From Annona cherimola (Eukaryota; Streptophyta; Magnoliopsida; Magnoliales; Annonaceae): 64,000 bases of DNA. Made by a program: the position numbers and the translations under genes. Position 1 is the stretch's first letter. Each line of letters begins with the position of its first letter. The notes beneath the pieces were generated by a model, which saw only the letters and a list, made by a program, of their open reading frames with translations, searched no databases and was not told where the DNA came from. The DNA is taken from the NCBI GenBank assembly GCA_030490835.1, contig CM059971.1, positions 36,070,012 through 36,134,011 on the forward strand. The letters run 5' to 3'. Of this stretch, positions 1 to 10,429 are shown one piece after another.

Positions 1-404
1 TTTAAATGTCAGTAGCTATTACAAAACGTGATTTATACATTAAATGCACCTAAATCTGTATGTTTATTAAGAAAATTAAAGAAAATTAGGTGAGGAGGGG
101 TGTCCCACGAACAAACGCATGGGGAGTCCCATATAGCTGGCGATTTGTTCATTTATAAGAAACTGCAAACAAATTCAGAAAGATAATGTTCATTCTTGTA
201 CTACGCATCAAAACATATTTCATTAACTCACCTTCCATAAGAGCACATATTATAAAAAAAAGCACGTCCGGGATCAAGTGTACAGTATATGATACATAGT
301 GTTGGGAATGTCATGCACGCCACAACGTCTTTAAGTTTGCTTAATAAGATGAAGGGTAACATCTGAACATTCAAATCCGGATGTGAACATTGTCATGTAT
401 AAAA
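1..404. other. 3' flank of the Ulp1-like gene, no gene seen
   Basis: This AT-rich stretch lies downstream of the stop codon of the minus-strand Ulp1-like gene. I see no further exon. It may hold the 3' UTR and one end of the Mutator-like element, but I could not identify a terminal inverted repeat or a 9-bp target duplication, so the element may continue beyond the window. Confidence 0.4.
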
Positions 405-782
405 TTAGCTATTAATCCTTGACGACCTCCGTCTGTTGTTCCGATATGCCATTTGCATGACTTGGTTCCTTACTTTGTTATGTGGGCTATCTAGCATTCT
501 TGCGCTAATCACTCGCCGCGTCGAATCAATATCTGCCTGCATTGATTAAAAGAGCAAAAAGAAGTCATAAAGTTAGCGATTGCTGCATGAAAAGATCAGT
601 TGAAAGGAGAAATATCTGTCCCATCTTTTGTGCCAACCTACGGATGTTTTACCTTATTTCCCTTGCTTTATTGGCAACACGATCGACCAACATACGTTGA
701 GAATGGTTTGTTTCAATCTTGCATATCAACATAAGCTAATATGTGTTTAGCAAATTATACATATGGCAAAAGTCTATCTTAC

Positions 783-2190
783 CTGAGTATAACGTAGCGT
801 TCCTGGTCCATTAAAATATGACACGTTGCACATGCAGAATACGCCATAGTCAAATCTGCGATAATAGATATATGAATGTCATATAATTTATGAGTTATAG
901 AGTCTTAGACAGTATTTAAATATTTATTGTAATCAACGTACTATTAAGAAAATAGATTGACGAAGGTGACTTATGGATTTAGAGAAACACTTCTATAAAT
1001 ATATGGAATGTGCAACAACTTTTCCCAAGCTGCAAAAATGCGAATGACATTATCGTATAGTACTCACGAGTTAGCCTGTAATGGTAGATCAACAGTGGAT
1101 GCCCTCTCATATAATGAAAAATCTTCTGTATGCCCAATTCTTGTGAACAAACCAGTCAAAGCAGATACCTATCATAATATAAGAAAGATTCATATGCATT
1201 ATACATCTTATATTATGACTATTGAGAAATTAAAAAAAAACCAAGTATATCAGCAGTTGGAAGTTGATACAAGTAGTGGGGCGACAAAAGCGTCACGTTC
1301 GCCCGATGAAAGCTTTAACGAGTCCATGTAATATATACACTTTCGTTTCATGTCAACTGCATATGCAATCCAATGATCTTCGTGGCAAATTGGGATGAGG
1401 ACCTAAGTAGAAAAATTTTGTATAAATGAAAAATCTTAAACATTACATGTCATCAGCAATGGCGAAAAGGATTAAGTGTTCTAAAATTGAAAGATATACT
1501 AACCCAGTTAGCAGTTGGGAGATGCAAAGTGTTCACTTCGTCTTTTAATATGCCGATTGGAACATCATCCTCTCGAAGCATGTATCTCTACAAAATAGAG
1601 GCATTATTCATTACCTTGAATGATATTGAGTCAGTGATATGTTGACAATGCATGAGAATGTACGAATAGATAGATATTTAGTTAAATTTGATATACCGCA
1701 AATCTAGAGTCCATATAATATCGACCCGGAAGACTAGCTCTTTTCTCTGCCTGTTGACGCATTAGGAGGCTGGTGTATGCGTCGAAGACCTCCAAGAACC
1801 AAAAACAATGCAGTCTCAAAATCATATAATTAAGCCTTAAGCACCCAATTCAGAAGGATGTCGTAAAAAGAATATAGTCAATCAAAAATAAATATATAAA
1901 TTACTTACATGAGTGGACACATTTTGCGAAGGTGCCAAACTACGGAAGGTACTATGAGAAACATTAAATGCACCCATGGAAAAGACAGATTCACTGATAA
2001 AGGAATAACGTATGTAAGAATGTATACACTGATAATATAAGACATGAGAAAAAAGATAGGAATGCAACATGAGCGTTAGCTTAAACCTGTCTTCCTCGCC
2101 CAAATCGAATGCAAAATTGACAAGCTTGTTCTCAGTGTCGGTTAAATTTCGTATCCATGGGGCAGAGCAATCTGTCTCTTTGGTAACAAG
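783..2190 (-). other. Ulp1/C48 peptidase-like domain over seven exons
   Basis: The seven exons between these limits read in phase. The first two hold the substrate-side start (Phe-Arg-Ser-Leu-Ala-Pro, where the family has a Leu-x-Pro-Gly-x-Trp motif). The next begins Val-Phe-Asp-Ala-Tyr, as after the family's Asn-Val. The exon at 1402-1271 has Ile-Cys-His-Glu-Asp-His-Trp-Ile, containing the catalytic His, and 17 residues later Met-Asp-Ser-Leu, containing the catalytic Asp, the same spacing as in yeast Ulp1. The oxyanion Gln is in Pro-Leu-Gln-Ala-Asn-Ser at the 1168-1068 border. The family then has Asp-Cys-Gly; here the codons at 851-843 read Asp-Tyr-Gly. SUMO cleavage should therefore be lost unless RNA or allele differences restore the cysteine. 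Confidence 0.72.
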
Positions 2191-4033
2191 CTGCGGACAT
2201 ATATTGGAGTAATTAAATGAAACATACATGAATCATAGCTGACACTGCTGAAGTGAAAACTATTTAGCATGAAAATATAGAGGATGACACAAAAGAAACC
2301 ATGATATCACATATTTATGAATGTACATTTCGAAGTACTAAACAATGACTGAACCTGGTTCCCTACGCCGTTGGGATCCTCTGTTATACATGATCGCTTT
2401 CGTCCACCGATCGAGGTGTAGGGACTGGTCACCTGGCTGGACTTCTTCTTCGCTCGATGCCCACGACCTAATGGCTGCAGTTGACTACGTTCAGGCTCAG
2501 CTATCCCCGAGCTTTTGTTATCCTCCTCAACCATTATAACCTCTGGCGCCTTTAAGTGGGCAGCACAGGTTGCGTCCTTCGCATCGGACATACTGCGCAA
2601 CTGCTCCTTGTTCTCCTTAGGTTGAGATGTAGAAGGCTCCCCAGCTCCCGACAAAACACTAGATGGCGCACATGGAGTATCCTTTGTTCCAGAGCCTTAT
2701 ATGACAGTCTGCTCTGCTCCGATTGAGTCATCCTGCATTAACATATATGGAATGAGAAATTTTTTTTGCAATAATGTAGACACTATATCCCATCTTTAGA
2801 ATGTAGATTTTATACCTGTCGTGATCGACCTGGATATAACATCATGAGAGCTGTCCACGACCGGTCCATTCTTTCAAATAATTCTTTCAGTGTCTATCAA
2901 GAAATTCAATGTGTTAATTATTCATATATATATATATATTAACCTTACTTATATGCATGAATATGACAAACCAATGCTACACGCAACATGGATAATAGTG
3001 AGACGACATCTATCACCACCCACTTTTATAGCAGTACGAGTGGTGTCACCACCTAGATCAGCAACATCTACAGAAGCCTATGTCTTCTGTCCATTCCAAA
3101 GTAGATAGGAAACTAATTAGAAAGATGACCCATAATAATGGCTATTTGCATAGTAATGACAAGTTGTCAACTAGGTTCATACCATAACAACGCTTGATAA
3201 CTCATCCACCTTAGCACTTAACCGCTTCATGTCTGTCTCCAGTTCGACTTTGCACGACGCCTCTGGCGTAGTAGTCTTGGCGTCGAAACTACCTGTTTTC
3301 TCCCAAGTGTGTGCTTCCTCATAGAGAGTAGGCCAATCATAATCGAGGTACTCATCTTCTTTCGATGGAGCTTCATTTTTTACTCCTTTGTTGATAAATA
3401 AAGTCCGTTTAGTCCCCTTCGCATCAGCTGTAGTACCCCTTGGTTGGTGAATAGTGTGCCGACCCAGTGATGGACAACTAGGTCGCTCGTCACCGGTTGA
3501 CTCACCTATCGACTGGTAATGAACGACATCTACAGTTTCACATTGCTTATGACCCTCGCCTTCCAATGGGACCGATCCCTCATCAACTACTGGTGCTTTC
3601 CCTTTGAATACGTCTCTCCGAGGCATGGTAGAATCCACGAGTTGGTGAAGCTGTGCATCTGTAACATTCAACACTATTTCGGCATTCACCTATTAAAGTA
3701 TTACATTTCAACTTGTCAATTTCTGGATTTGAGGGCATATGCATTCGGTAAGGATATTAACATGGAATAAGTTCGATGTGTGTTAAAATCACATACCTGA
3801 GCATTCTCATATCCTATGGACCTCAATTTTTCGTCCATCTCAGAGGTTTGTTCATCATCCCAAAACATAATTAGAGGTAGGGCCACCTGCGTCCCAGCTG
3901 GTGACATGATCTCATGAGCAGCATGCGCAAAGAACCATACCTGTAATATAACCCCACACAGACATACAATCAGCTTGACGATGCAAAAAGTGATATTTTC
4001 AACTTAGGGATTTAACATCCTATATGCACCAAC

Positions 4034-4681
4034 CTGTAAGAGCGCAACACAACATCCAACAGTTTGCTTGCTTTTCTTAATGTAGGACTTAAGCGCCTTG
4101 TTCATGATATCTAGTACATGGCAGCCCCAAGCAAACCTGTGAATGCCAGATGGATCTATAACATGATGTAAATAAAAATCTCGAGTTCGGCCATTCGAAA
4201 TGGGGCATAAAAATATGCCGAGCACCCATAGCGTAAATGCCTGTCGAAATTCATCATCGCATCGACCCTCTCGTATTACAGGAAGGAAGCGATTGACATG
4301 CAGTACGGTTGTCCTCTTTGTCAATTCATATTTATCACGAAGAGCTTGAACACTCGTACGGGATTTGAGAGGCTCCACTGATTCGCCGCGGGTAGAGAGT
4401 CCTAGAATTAGCTCCACATCACGGTCCGTCACGGAGAAGACACCATTGTTGAACTTGAACATGCATGTGTGGATATCATATTTCTCCACGAGCCATCGAA
4501 TAAGCTGGGGGCAATACTTACTGCACTCCAAGGACAGAAGACCTCCAAATCCGAGAGTTTTCACAACACCACGTTGATCTTCTGATAGCTCATGTATTAT
4601 AGTATGCATCGCTTTCAAGCTACACGATGACTCTAGTCTTTTCTCCCTAGGCTTAGGTGGGGTCCCACCATCTCCTTCCAT
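4034..4681 (-). CDS. Exon 1: plant-mobile-domain-like N-terminal region
   Basis: This exon has 216 open codons. Around codons 35-110 it has the cadence of plant mobile domains found beside Ulp1-like proteases: a Gly-Phe-Gly-Gly-Leu-Leu stretch, a conserved Cys-x3-Cys, then Leu-Ile-Arg-Trp-Leu-Val, Thr-Asp-Arg-Asp-Val and Leu-Ile-Leu-Gly-Leu. A later stretch, Leu-Trp-Val-Leu-Gly-Ile-Phe-Leu-Cys-Pro, is also typical. The function of the domain is unknown; it occurs in transposon-associated and domesticated plant proteins. The exon ends in CAG/gt at 4034 and joins the next exon (3940-3797) in phase 0, restoring a Leu-Leu-Gln-Val-Trp-Phe-Phe run. The assignment rests on sequence pattern only. Confidence 0.6.
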
Positions 4682-4709
4682 AATGAACCTGATCCGACTC
4701 CTTCTACCT

Positions 4710-5025
4710 GCGCAGAACATAAAAAAATGAGACTGTAGTGAAGATATCAAATTGTAGACAAACACAAGGCTATGGAAGATAGTACAGTAATATAGCATGT
4801 GACTTGACCCTCCCTTACCTGAGTAAGTTATTTAGGCAAATTAATAACTGATGTCATGATGCCAACAATTGTGTAACAGTATCCATGAAGAAATCAGCCT
4901 GTTAATGATTATCAAGAGTTCACGTTTACCTACTTACTGGCATAATATCATTGAAAATATATTTCACCAAAAAAAAACAACATTCAAAAGAAAAAGTACT
5001 TAAATTGATACAAAGGTGTGATCAT
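4710..5025. other. Spacer between Ulp1-like gene and transposase tail
   Basis: A short AT-rich spacer separates the transposase stop from the first Ulp1-like exon. A pyrimidine-rich stretch ending in CAG just before 4709 (read on the minus strand) looks like a splice acceptor, so the gene may have an upstream non-coding exon here. No other coding signal is seen. Confidence 0.4.
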
Positions 5026-7146
5026 TCATTCATTCATGTTTTTTTTCTTCAGACGACGTTGCATCGTGCTCCCTTCCGGTCGGCCTTTTCCTAGCCCAAG
5101 AGGAGGGTTCTTGAGGTCTTCACTTGAATAGTCTCCATCCATATCCATGGCATCTTCTGCACCTTTGCTAGGAGTAATAACAGGATCACCATCATACACC
5201 TTAATCATATGTTGAACCTCATTCAATAATTGTTCTGCCTGATGATAAGCATAATGAGGAATATGACGTTTGCCCACTACTAGCATATGAATGTGACGGA
5301 AACATGCCATGAGTCGATCCTCGACTACAGTCGCACTATGTGGTTGCAATTTGGGTAACAAAATGCCCCTTCTAGGGTCTCTACACATACGTTGCAAAAT
5401 GAAGCTCGGAGGTATCTCTTACATATGGAGTGTTCGCATCAAAGCGAATAGATGTCGACAAACAATTCCAGTTGACTCCCACATCAAACACATGCATGTC
5501 CCAAAGTTGTGTAGAATATTGAACTCAATTATGCGTCGTTCACGTTGTTTGCTCGGATTATTCACTTCATAAATTATGTTATCCTCATCCGCCACGAGCT
5601 TGGTTATATTGTATGCACTACTTTCCCACATCTGAATTTGTGTGTCTCTATAAAATTCACATGTGTATTGTTCGAAAATGCTCTTTTCCATAGCCATGGA
5701 TGTCTTAGGCACAAGTGGGCATTCGCGGGTTCTTTTATCTGCCAACACCTCATCTTGACGACGTCTGGTCAAAAGTTTGTCGAAATGTTTCACAAAGTCG
5801 AGCAGACAAGTGTGTCGAGTTATATATCCATCCAGAATTGCATGAAATGCCTCGCTTCTTTGATTAGTGCACATGCACATGAATCGAGTACTTCTCTGGA
5901 ATACAGGAACCCACTTTTCTCGTATGTCATACAAGGAGGATAACCAGCTATTGCTTTGTAGATCATATGATTGAAGGAATCGCGGCCAACGCACTTCAAA
6001 TTCATCTATGCTACCTATCTGGTATATTAGGTGCTCAAATTCAGCTTTCAATTTGGAATGTTCATTGTAGACACATCCTAACTTTTCAGGAATCTTCCGT
6101 AAGATATGCCACAAACAAAATTTATGGACTGCTTCAGGAAAGACAACAGCAATTGCTTGGGTAATGGCCGCGTCTTGATCTGTGATGATGGCCACCGGAC
6201 TTGCCCCTCCGACCGCAGCCTTGAATTGATTAAATAACCACGTAAATGATTCGAAAGACTCATCACTCATGAGTGCACAACCGAAAACAGTGGTTTGTTT
6301 ATGATGATTCATTCCGACGAAGGGTGCGAACGGCATCTTGTACCGGTTCGTTTTGTACGTTGTATCAAAGCAAAGGACGTCGCTTAATACTTTAAAATCA
6401 AGTCTAGATCTTCCATCAGCCCAGAAGATGTGCGTTAGTTGACCCTTCTCATTCCTCATCTCCGAAACAAACAAACTAGGATCTGCATTTTGCTTTGCCT
6501 GTAAATAGTCGAACATGCATTGTGCATCACGTTCAATGATTCCTTTGCGGGACCGACACATGTAGTTCTTGACGTCTCCACGAGTGAAGTTGTTCCCCAC
6601 ACCACGCCGGCCGATGGCAGAAGCCAAGTCATATGCTTTAGAAGGACCAATTCCAACTGTCCTACAGTCATCCAAGAGACGATGGGTGTCACGATCAACC
6701 TTTCTGTGTGATCTAAGATACAAACATTCCTCCGCGGCCGCTAGAGGATGACTGTGTTGATCGACAAACCGGACGACCGTCCAGGACCCTTCCCTCTTAC
6801 GCGACACAACCATCTCCGCCGCACATCCTACTCGATTTGATTGGCATCGTTTGCCTACTTTATTCACTGACGGATCATTGCAGTCGTTGCGGTGAGCACT
6901 GCTAGAATAACCCTCCCTAGAACATACATATCGTCTCCAAACCACATCACCAGTAGAAGATCGAATACGTCGCTGACCCTTGCGGATGCTAAACCCCATT
7001 TGTTTGCCATAGTCATTGTAATATTCCCATGCCCGGTCTTCACATTCAAATTCTTGGCCAACACAGGGTTTGATGGCCTTGGCTTCATTTTGGCCACGTC
7101 CTTCATGTCCACCACCCAAACCGTTCTGTGGTCCACATGTTTCCAT
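5026..7146 (-). pseudogene. FAR1-related MULE transposase with one in-frame stop
   Basis: The first 575 codons (7146-5422) are open, then a TAA (5421-5419), then the same frame stays open to 5026, about 706 codons in all, a normal length for FAR1-related proteins. Residues 35-135 form the FAR1 DNA-binding domain (WRKY-GCM1 zinc type): Tyr-Val-Cys, a later Gly-Cys-Ala-Ala and a final His-Ser-His. Residues 240-440 are the MULE DDE core: Asp261 in Phe-Asp-Thr-Thr-Tyr, Asp323 in Ile-Thr-Asp-Gln-Asp, and Glu432 in Arg-Ser-Glu-Ala-Phe as the likely third acid. Residues 545-570 are a SWIM zinc finger with Cys551, Cys553, Cys563 and His565. The stop falls ten residues after the SWIM His, and the following Ile-Pro-Pro-Ser-Phe-Ile is the usual continuation, so the stop is a recent mutation rather than the natural end. 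Confidence 0.88.
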
Positions 7147-7880
7147 TTGATCGTCGAATAAGCTTCCTTTATATTGAGATGTTATGAATTATATGAAGCT
7201 AGTCCCAATCAACAAAATACATACGTTAAGACAATGGTTGTGAGTACTTAAAAATATTTAAATTCCGTTATCAATATTGTTTACTAGAACCCAAAAGTTG
7301 AATATATTCAAGGGATATGTGAATGTTGATGTTAATATATATTTAGCTCATCTATCCCTTAAACCTAGTTACAAAAGACACAAGTAAAATGAGGATGAAA
7401 CCTAGTTTTCACATGATTATAAGGGAAATGATCATACTAAATGCAACGGACGTGTAGGATGACTTCTATTTAGGATAATACGAAGCCTAACTTAAAATCT
7501 GTTGTGGACGGACAAGTTACTTACATTTCAACTATTCTAAATTTTGGCAACATCATCACATTCGGCAAGGACTCGTGGCAAATTGTAAGAACAGTAAAGG
7601 GTCATTGATAATTACCTACTAAGTCTGGATTTTTGGAAGAAGGCTCTACTTTCTTCCACCCAATACGTGCACTCCTTTTCTTGTAATCTGGCACTGCAAA
7701 TACATTCCCAATCAAGTTCAGTCCATCAAAAATATATTGCTTCGATGATATATATTTACCATGGCACAAGGAAAAGGATTGAGACTTAGTTACGAAATAG
7801 GACAGCGAACCACAACAAATAAAAAAGGCCACAAACCAATGCTGATGTTTAGCAGCTTCCTCACGAATAATAGATGAATT
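7147..7880. other. Upstream of the transposase, no supported gene
   Basis: AT-rich sequence precedes the transposase ATG. A 97-codon open frame on the minus strand (7895-7602) resembles no family I know; its last third (a Lys/Arg-rich Pro-Asp-Tyr-Lys-Lys stretch) could be part of an exon but I cannot link it to the transposase. This stretch may hold the 5' end of the Mutator-like element. Confidence 0.3.
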
Positions 7881-7881
7881 T

Positions 7882-8520
7882 TCATCAAGCAACAAATAGA
7901 CAACATAATAAGTTTATTTTCACATTGGTTCCAGAAGAAAAAATGTTTCCAATACTTAAGTACTGCTTGATATAACTAAGTAACAAGATCTAAGTAAACT
8001 AGGACAGAAAAAGTATGGAATGAACAAGTCATAATTCAATTGTAATGCAAGAATCGAAAACAGTGGTTACCGAGATTGGTTATAATCCACGTGCACAATA
8101 GAAAAAACTTTAGAATCATTCTCAATCCAAAATGAGCATATTGAAAAGAGGAAATTTCTAATAATGGGTTGTGATTGTTTCATATTAATTTTTTCAAATT
8201 GTCCAAATCCATACAAGATATTGGCTTCCATTTGAGTGGGTTAGCTACATGTAATATATACAGCATGTTCTTCTTGACCTTGAGTCGTCTTCAATGTGTA
8301 TACAAGACGTTTATATCTTTCTGAACCACTAAAATTGCATGCTACAGGCTTCAACATTAAAATTAATGATAGTTGGGCAGATCTTGGAATCCTATACATC
8401 AGTATAGTAATCCTATTTCAAATAATAACAACGGGTAGTGGAAGATATAATTCTTGCACCCATAGCAACCGTAAGATTCTTATCTAAGTTTCAAAATTAA
8501 TTTTCAATTTAGCATGCTAC
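7882..8520. repeat. Diverged duplicated block A, copy 1
   Basis: This matches 12785-13350 in the same orientation. Shared landmarks include a run around TTGGTTCCAGAAGAAAAAA, then TAAGTAACAAGATCT, and further on GAACCACTAAAATTGCATGC against GAACATCTCAAATTGCATGC. Small indels and many substitutions show the duplication is old. No protein is encoded in either copy. Confidence 0.7.
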
Positions 8521-8529
8521 AGGCCAACA

Positions 8530-9200
8530 TCCCATTTTTTACCGTTACAGATTCCAAGTAGGTTTCTTAGTTATGCAAAGGGAAGGGTTTAGGTAGTCTT
8601 TGCATCCCAAGAATCCACGGGTTCCGATACGTGTTTGTTGGTTCCCCTTTTACTCAACCTGATTTTTCAATTTTCGTTTTGGTTGGTATAAAAATTCGAA
8701 ATAGTGACGTAAATTGTATAGGGAATTGCATTCCATTTCAACGAACTATCCACGTTTCATTTCCATATATAAATACACATACATCCACCAAGAAAAACTC
8801 ATTTCAGCAGCAAATGATCAAAATTGAACTGAGCATTCCATCTTAGGCGAGTCTGAATTGAGCATCAACCATTCAATTATCCGTGTGTGAGCAAACAACT
8901 TTCTCTTAACAGAATTTTACTTTATACGCGAGAGTGGAATCGTGTTTGCAATACAATGCTAATACAACATCAAAACAAAGTTCGACCATGGCAATAATTC
9001 AATCAAAACTAACGAACATAAGTTTCTGATCTCTTCATCCACAAATTCCAAGCATCTTCAATGAGAAATTAAAAATTTTACTTTACCCTGCACAATCCAA
9101 TGAGTCTTCACTGCAATAGCCTCACTCGTCCAAGAATTCCCTATAAAACAAATTATTTGCTCCAATTCAGACAAAAACCGCAAAAGATTACTTTAAAGAG
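8530..9200. repeat. Diverged duplicated block B, copy 1
   Basis: This matches 16650-17260 in the same orientation. Shared landmarks are GAAGGGTTTAGG followed by CTTTGCA and CCC, a TTTTGGTTGG stretch, CATTTCAAC, and later a CACTGCAAT / GCTGCAATGG region before ACTCAC-type runs. No coding signal. In this copy block B directly follows block A; in the other copy they are about 3.3 kb apart. Confidence 0.65.
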
Positions 9201-10120
9201 ATTCTTATTTCAATCATCAGGCCACAAATTTCAACACTCTTTCATGAAAACATGAACAAGAGAAGACATTCAAGTTGACTTGTCATGGTAATATTGTTGA
9301 CGGAAAAAATCAGCAACACAAAAATATTCAAAGCAATTAAAATAGAGTAATTGCATATATGATTAGATGTGAGTGAATGTATTTTTATATGCATGAACCC
9401 TCTAGAATGAGAATGAAAATCTAACCATTAAAAACAGATCCAAACAGGCACTAACCAGCCAAATTAAAAATAAAAATAAGAATACAAACCAACTGCAATT
9501 CATTCAAAGCAGAAAATTGAATTACTTTTCTTAGATATTATTCCCTACCTTGCCCATCATGCAATAAGCCTCCATTAACTAGCCTAGATCATGTCCATCA
9601 TTTTGTTTTCAGATGATTTTTCTAATAGGATCTCGTACTTTTGCTTTGGCTTAAAATTTGTCAATGTTGTTATCCAATAATTCTTTCTCAATGCTTCCAT
9701 TTTTATATATTTTCAAAAGGTTTGTGTCTATTTTGGGTGTCAACTTGCTTACCTTTATTATTTGTTGATATTTGATCTCATGTAATGAATTGATTTTTTA
9801 ATAATTTTTTAAAAAACCATATAAGATTTCATTAATGACTTTCCTTAGAGACTCTGTTTGTTCGTATTTACCTAATCTGAAAAAGGATGTATACAAATTG
9901 GAATTTGACGGAACCGTTTGGCCTAAAGAACCGCCGATGAATGAAATGGAAAGAAATTACTCTATGAAAATAACACCAATAAATGTTTCATTCCATCCTG
10001 AATTGGAATTACCTAATCCATATGATTTCCATTAGATAAAATAATTGCCTACGAATTCATTGAATGAAATAACCATTCAGAGATCTCCAATTACTCATGT
10101 CCATAAATTAAGGAATAATT
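9201..10120. other. AT-rich stretch with one short unidentified ORF
   Basis: Mostly featureless. A 66-codon plus-strand open frame (9835-10035) has a protein-like composition: a Lys-Leu-Glu-Phe-Asp-Gly-Thr-Val-Trp-Pro run and an ending with Glu-Leu-Pro-Asn-Pro-Tyr-Asp-Phe-His. I do not recognise the family. It could be a stranded exon of a captured gene, or chance. An 18-bp repeat around ATAATTGCCTACGAAT occurs at about 10040 and 10115. Confidence 0.3.
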
Positions 10121-10129
10121 GCCTACGAA

Positions 10130-10425
10130 TACGTCGAGTGTTCATAATCATGCGACTACCGTTTAGATTTGAAATGTCTGCATTATGGACAATGACCAGA
10201 ACTATTAAGTAAGTAATTTTGGATGACCTGAACCAACCTATTTGAATGACTTACCTACTCGAAAGCTGAAGATAAAGTTACACTATTATTGTAGATACAC
10301 ATGTTTCTTGCCATCCAATGCCCATTTTGAGGAATAATATGATTTAACATCAACTGAGCATTAAACAAGTTAGATATTCTGAATGAAAGTTGTGCGAATG
10401 ATAATACTTTGAGTGGTATGGGTGA
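10130..10425. repeat. Diverged duplicated block C, copy 1
   Basis: This matches 14281-14530 in the same orientation. Shared landmarks are CGTCGAGTGTTCATAATCAT, then ATTATGGACAATGACCAGAA, then AAGATAAAGTTACACTATTA and TTTCTTGCCATCCAATGCCC. This is the best conserved of the three blocks. It is non-coding in both copies. Confidence 0.8.
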
Positions 10426-10429
10426 TGTT

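Larger units (their letters stand above)
405..4681 (-). pseudogene. PMD-like / Ulp1 (C48) cysteine-protease-like gene, about 15 exons, broken
   Basis: Exons placed by eye from open frame plus GT..AG borders (minus strand): 4681-4034, 3940-3797, 3689-3183, 3077-2988, 2893-2816, 2732-2355, 2190-2087, 1993-1909, 1789-1697, 1587-1504, 1402-1271, 1168-1068, 855-783, 717-653, 536-405. Intron phases agree from exon 1 through exon 14, giving about 900 codons. Exon 1 resembles the plant mobile domain. Exons 2-6 are a variable, charged, probably disordered linker. Exons 7-15 match the Ulp1 de-SUMOylating protease fold. I chose the ATG at 4681 because it follows an apparent acceptor near 4709 and opens a Met-Glu-Gly-Asp start. 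Damage: in-frame TAA at 2699-2697, catalytic Cys replaced by Tyr at 848-846, and exons 14 and 15 out of phase. The middle exons 4-6 are the least certain. Confidence 0.7.
405..7146 (-). mobile_element. Mutator-like element with FAR1-type transposase and PMD-Ulp1 gene; ends not found
   Basis: Two genes lie head-to-tail on the minus strand: a FAR1-type MULE transposase (7146-5026) and, 345 bp further on, a multi-exon gene with a plant-mobile-domain-like N-terminus and a Ulp1/C48 protease-like C-terminus (4681-405). Plant Mutator-like elements carrying a mudrA-type transposase plus an ULP1-like gene are known (Kaonashi, or KI-MULE, elements), which is why I group them. The limits given are gene limits, not transposon ends; no terminal inverted repeats were located. 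Both genes carry disabling changes, so the copy looks dead. An alternative is a domesticated FAR1-related locus that happens to lie beside an unrelated Ulp1-like gene. Confidence 0.6.

Noticed and set aside
2345..2539. Plus-strand open frames inside the Ulp1-like gene (also 3519-3770, 4365-4577, 6520-6751)
   Set aside because: Shadows of minus-strand exons with intact splice phase.
2926..2942. Short TA dinucleotide run
   Set aside because: Ordinary microsatellite in an intron, with no further significance seen.
1..7600. Terminal inverted repeats of the Mutator-like element
   Set aside because: I compared the sequence left of 405 and right of 7146 by eye and found no convincing inverted pair or 9-bp duplication.
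7602..7895. 97-codon minus-strand frame as a possible gene
   Set aside because: No family motif, overlaps the start of non-coding block A, and not preserved in the second copy.
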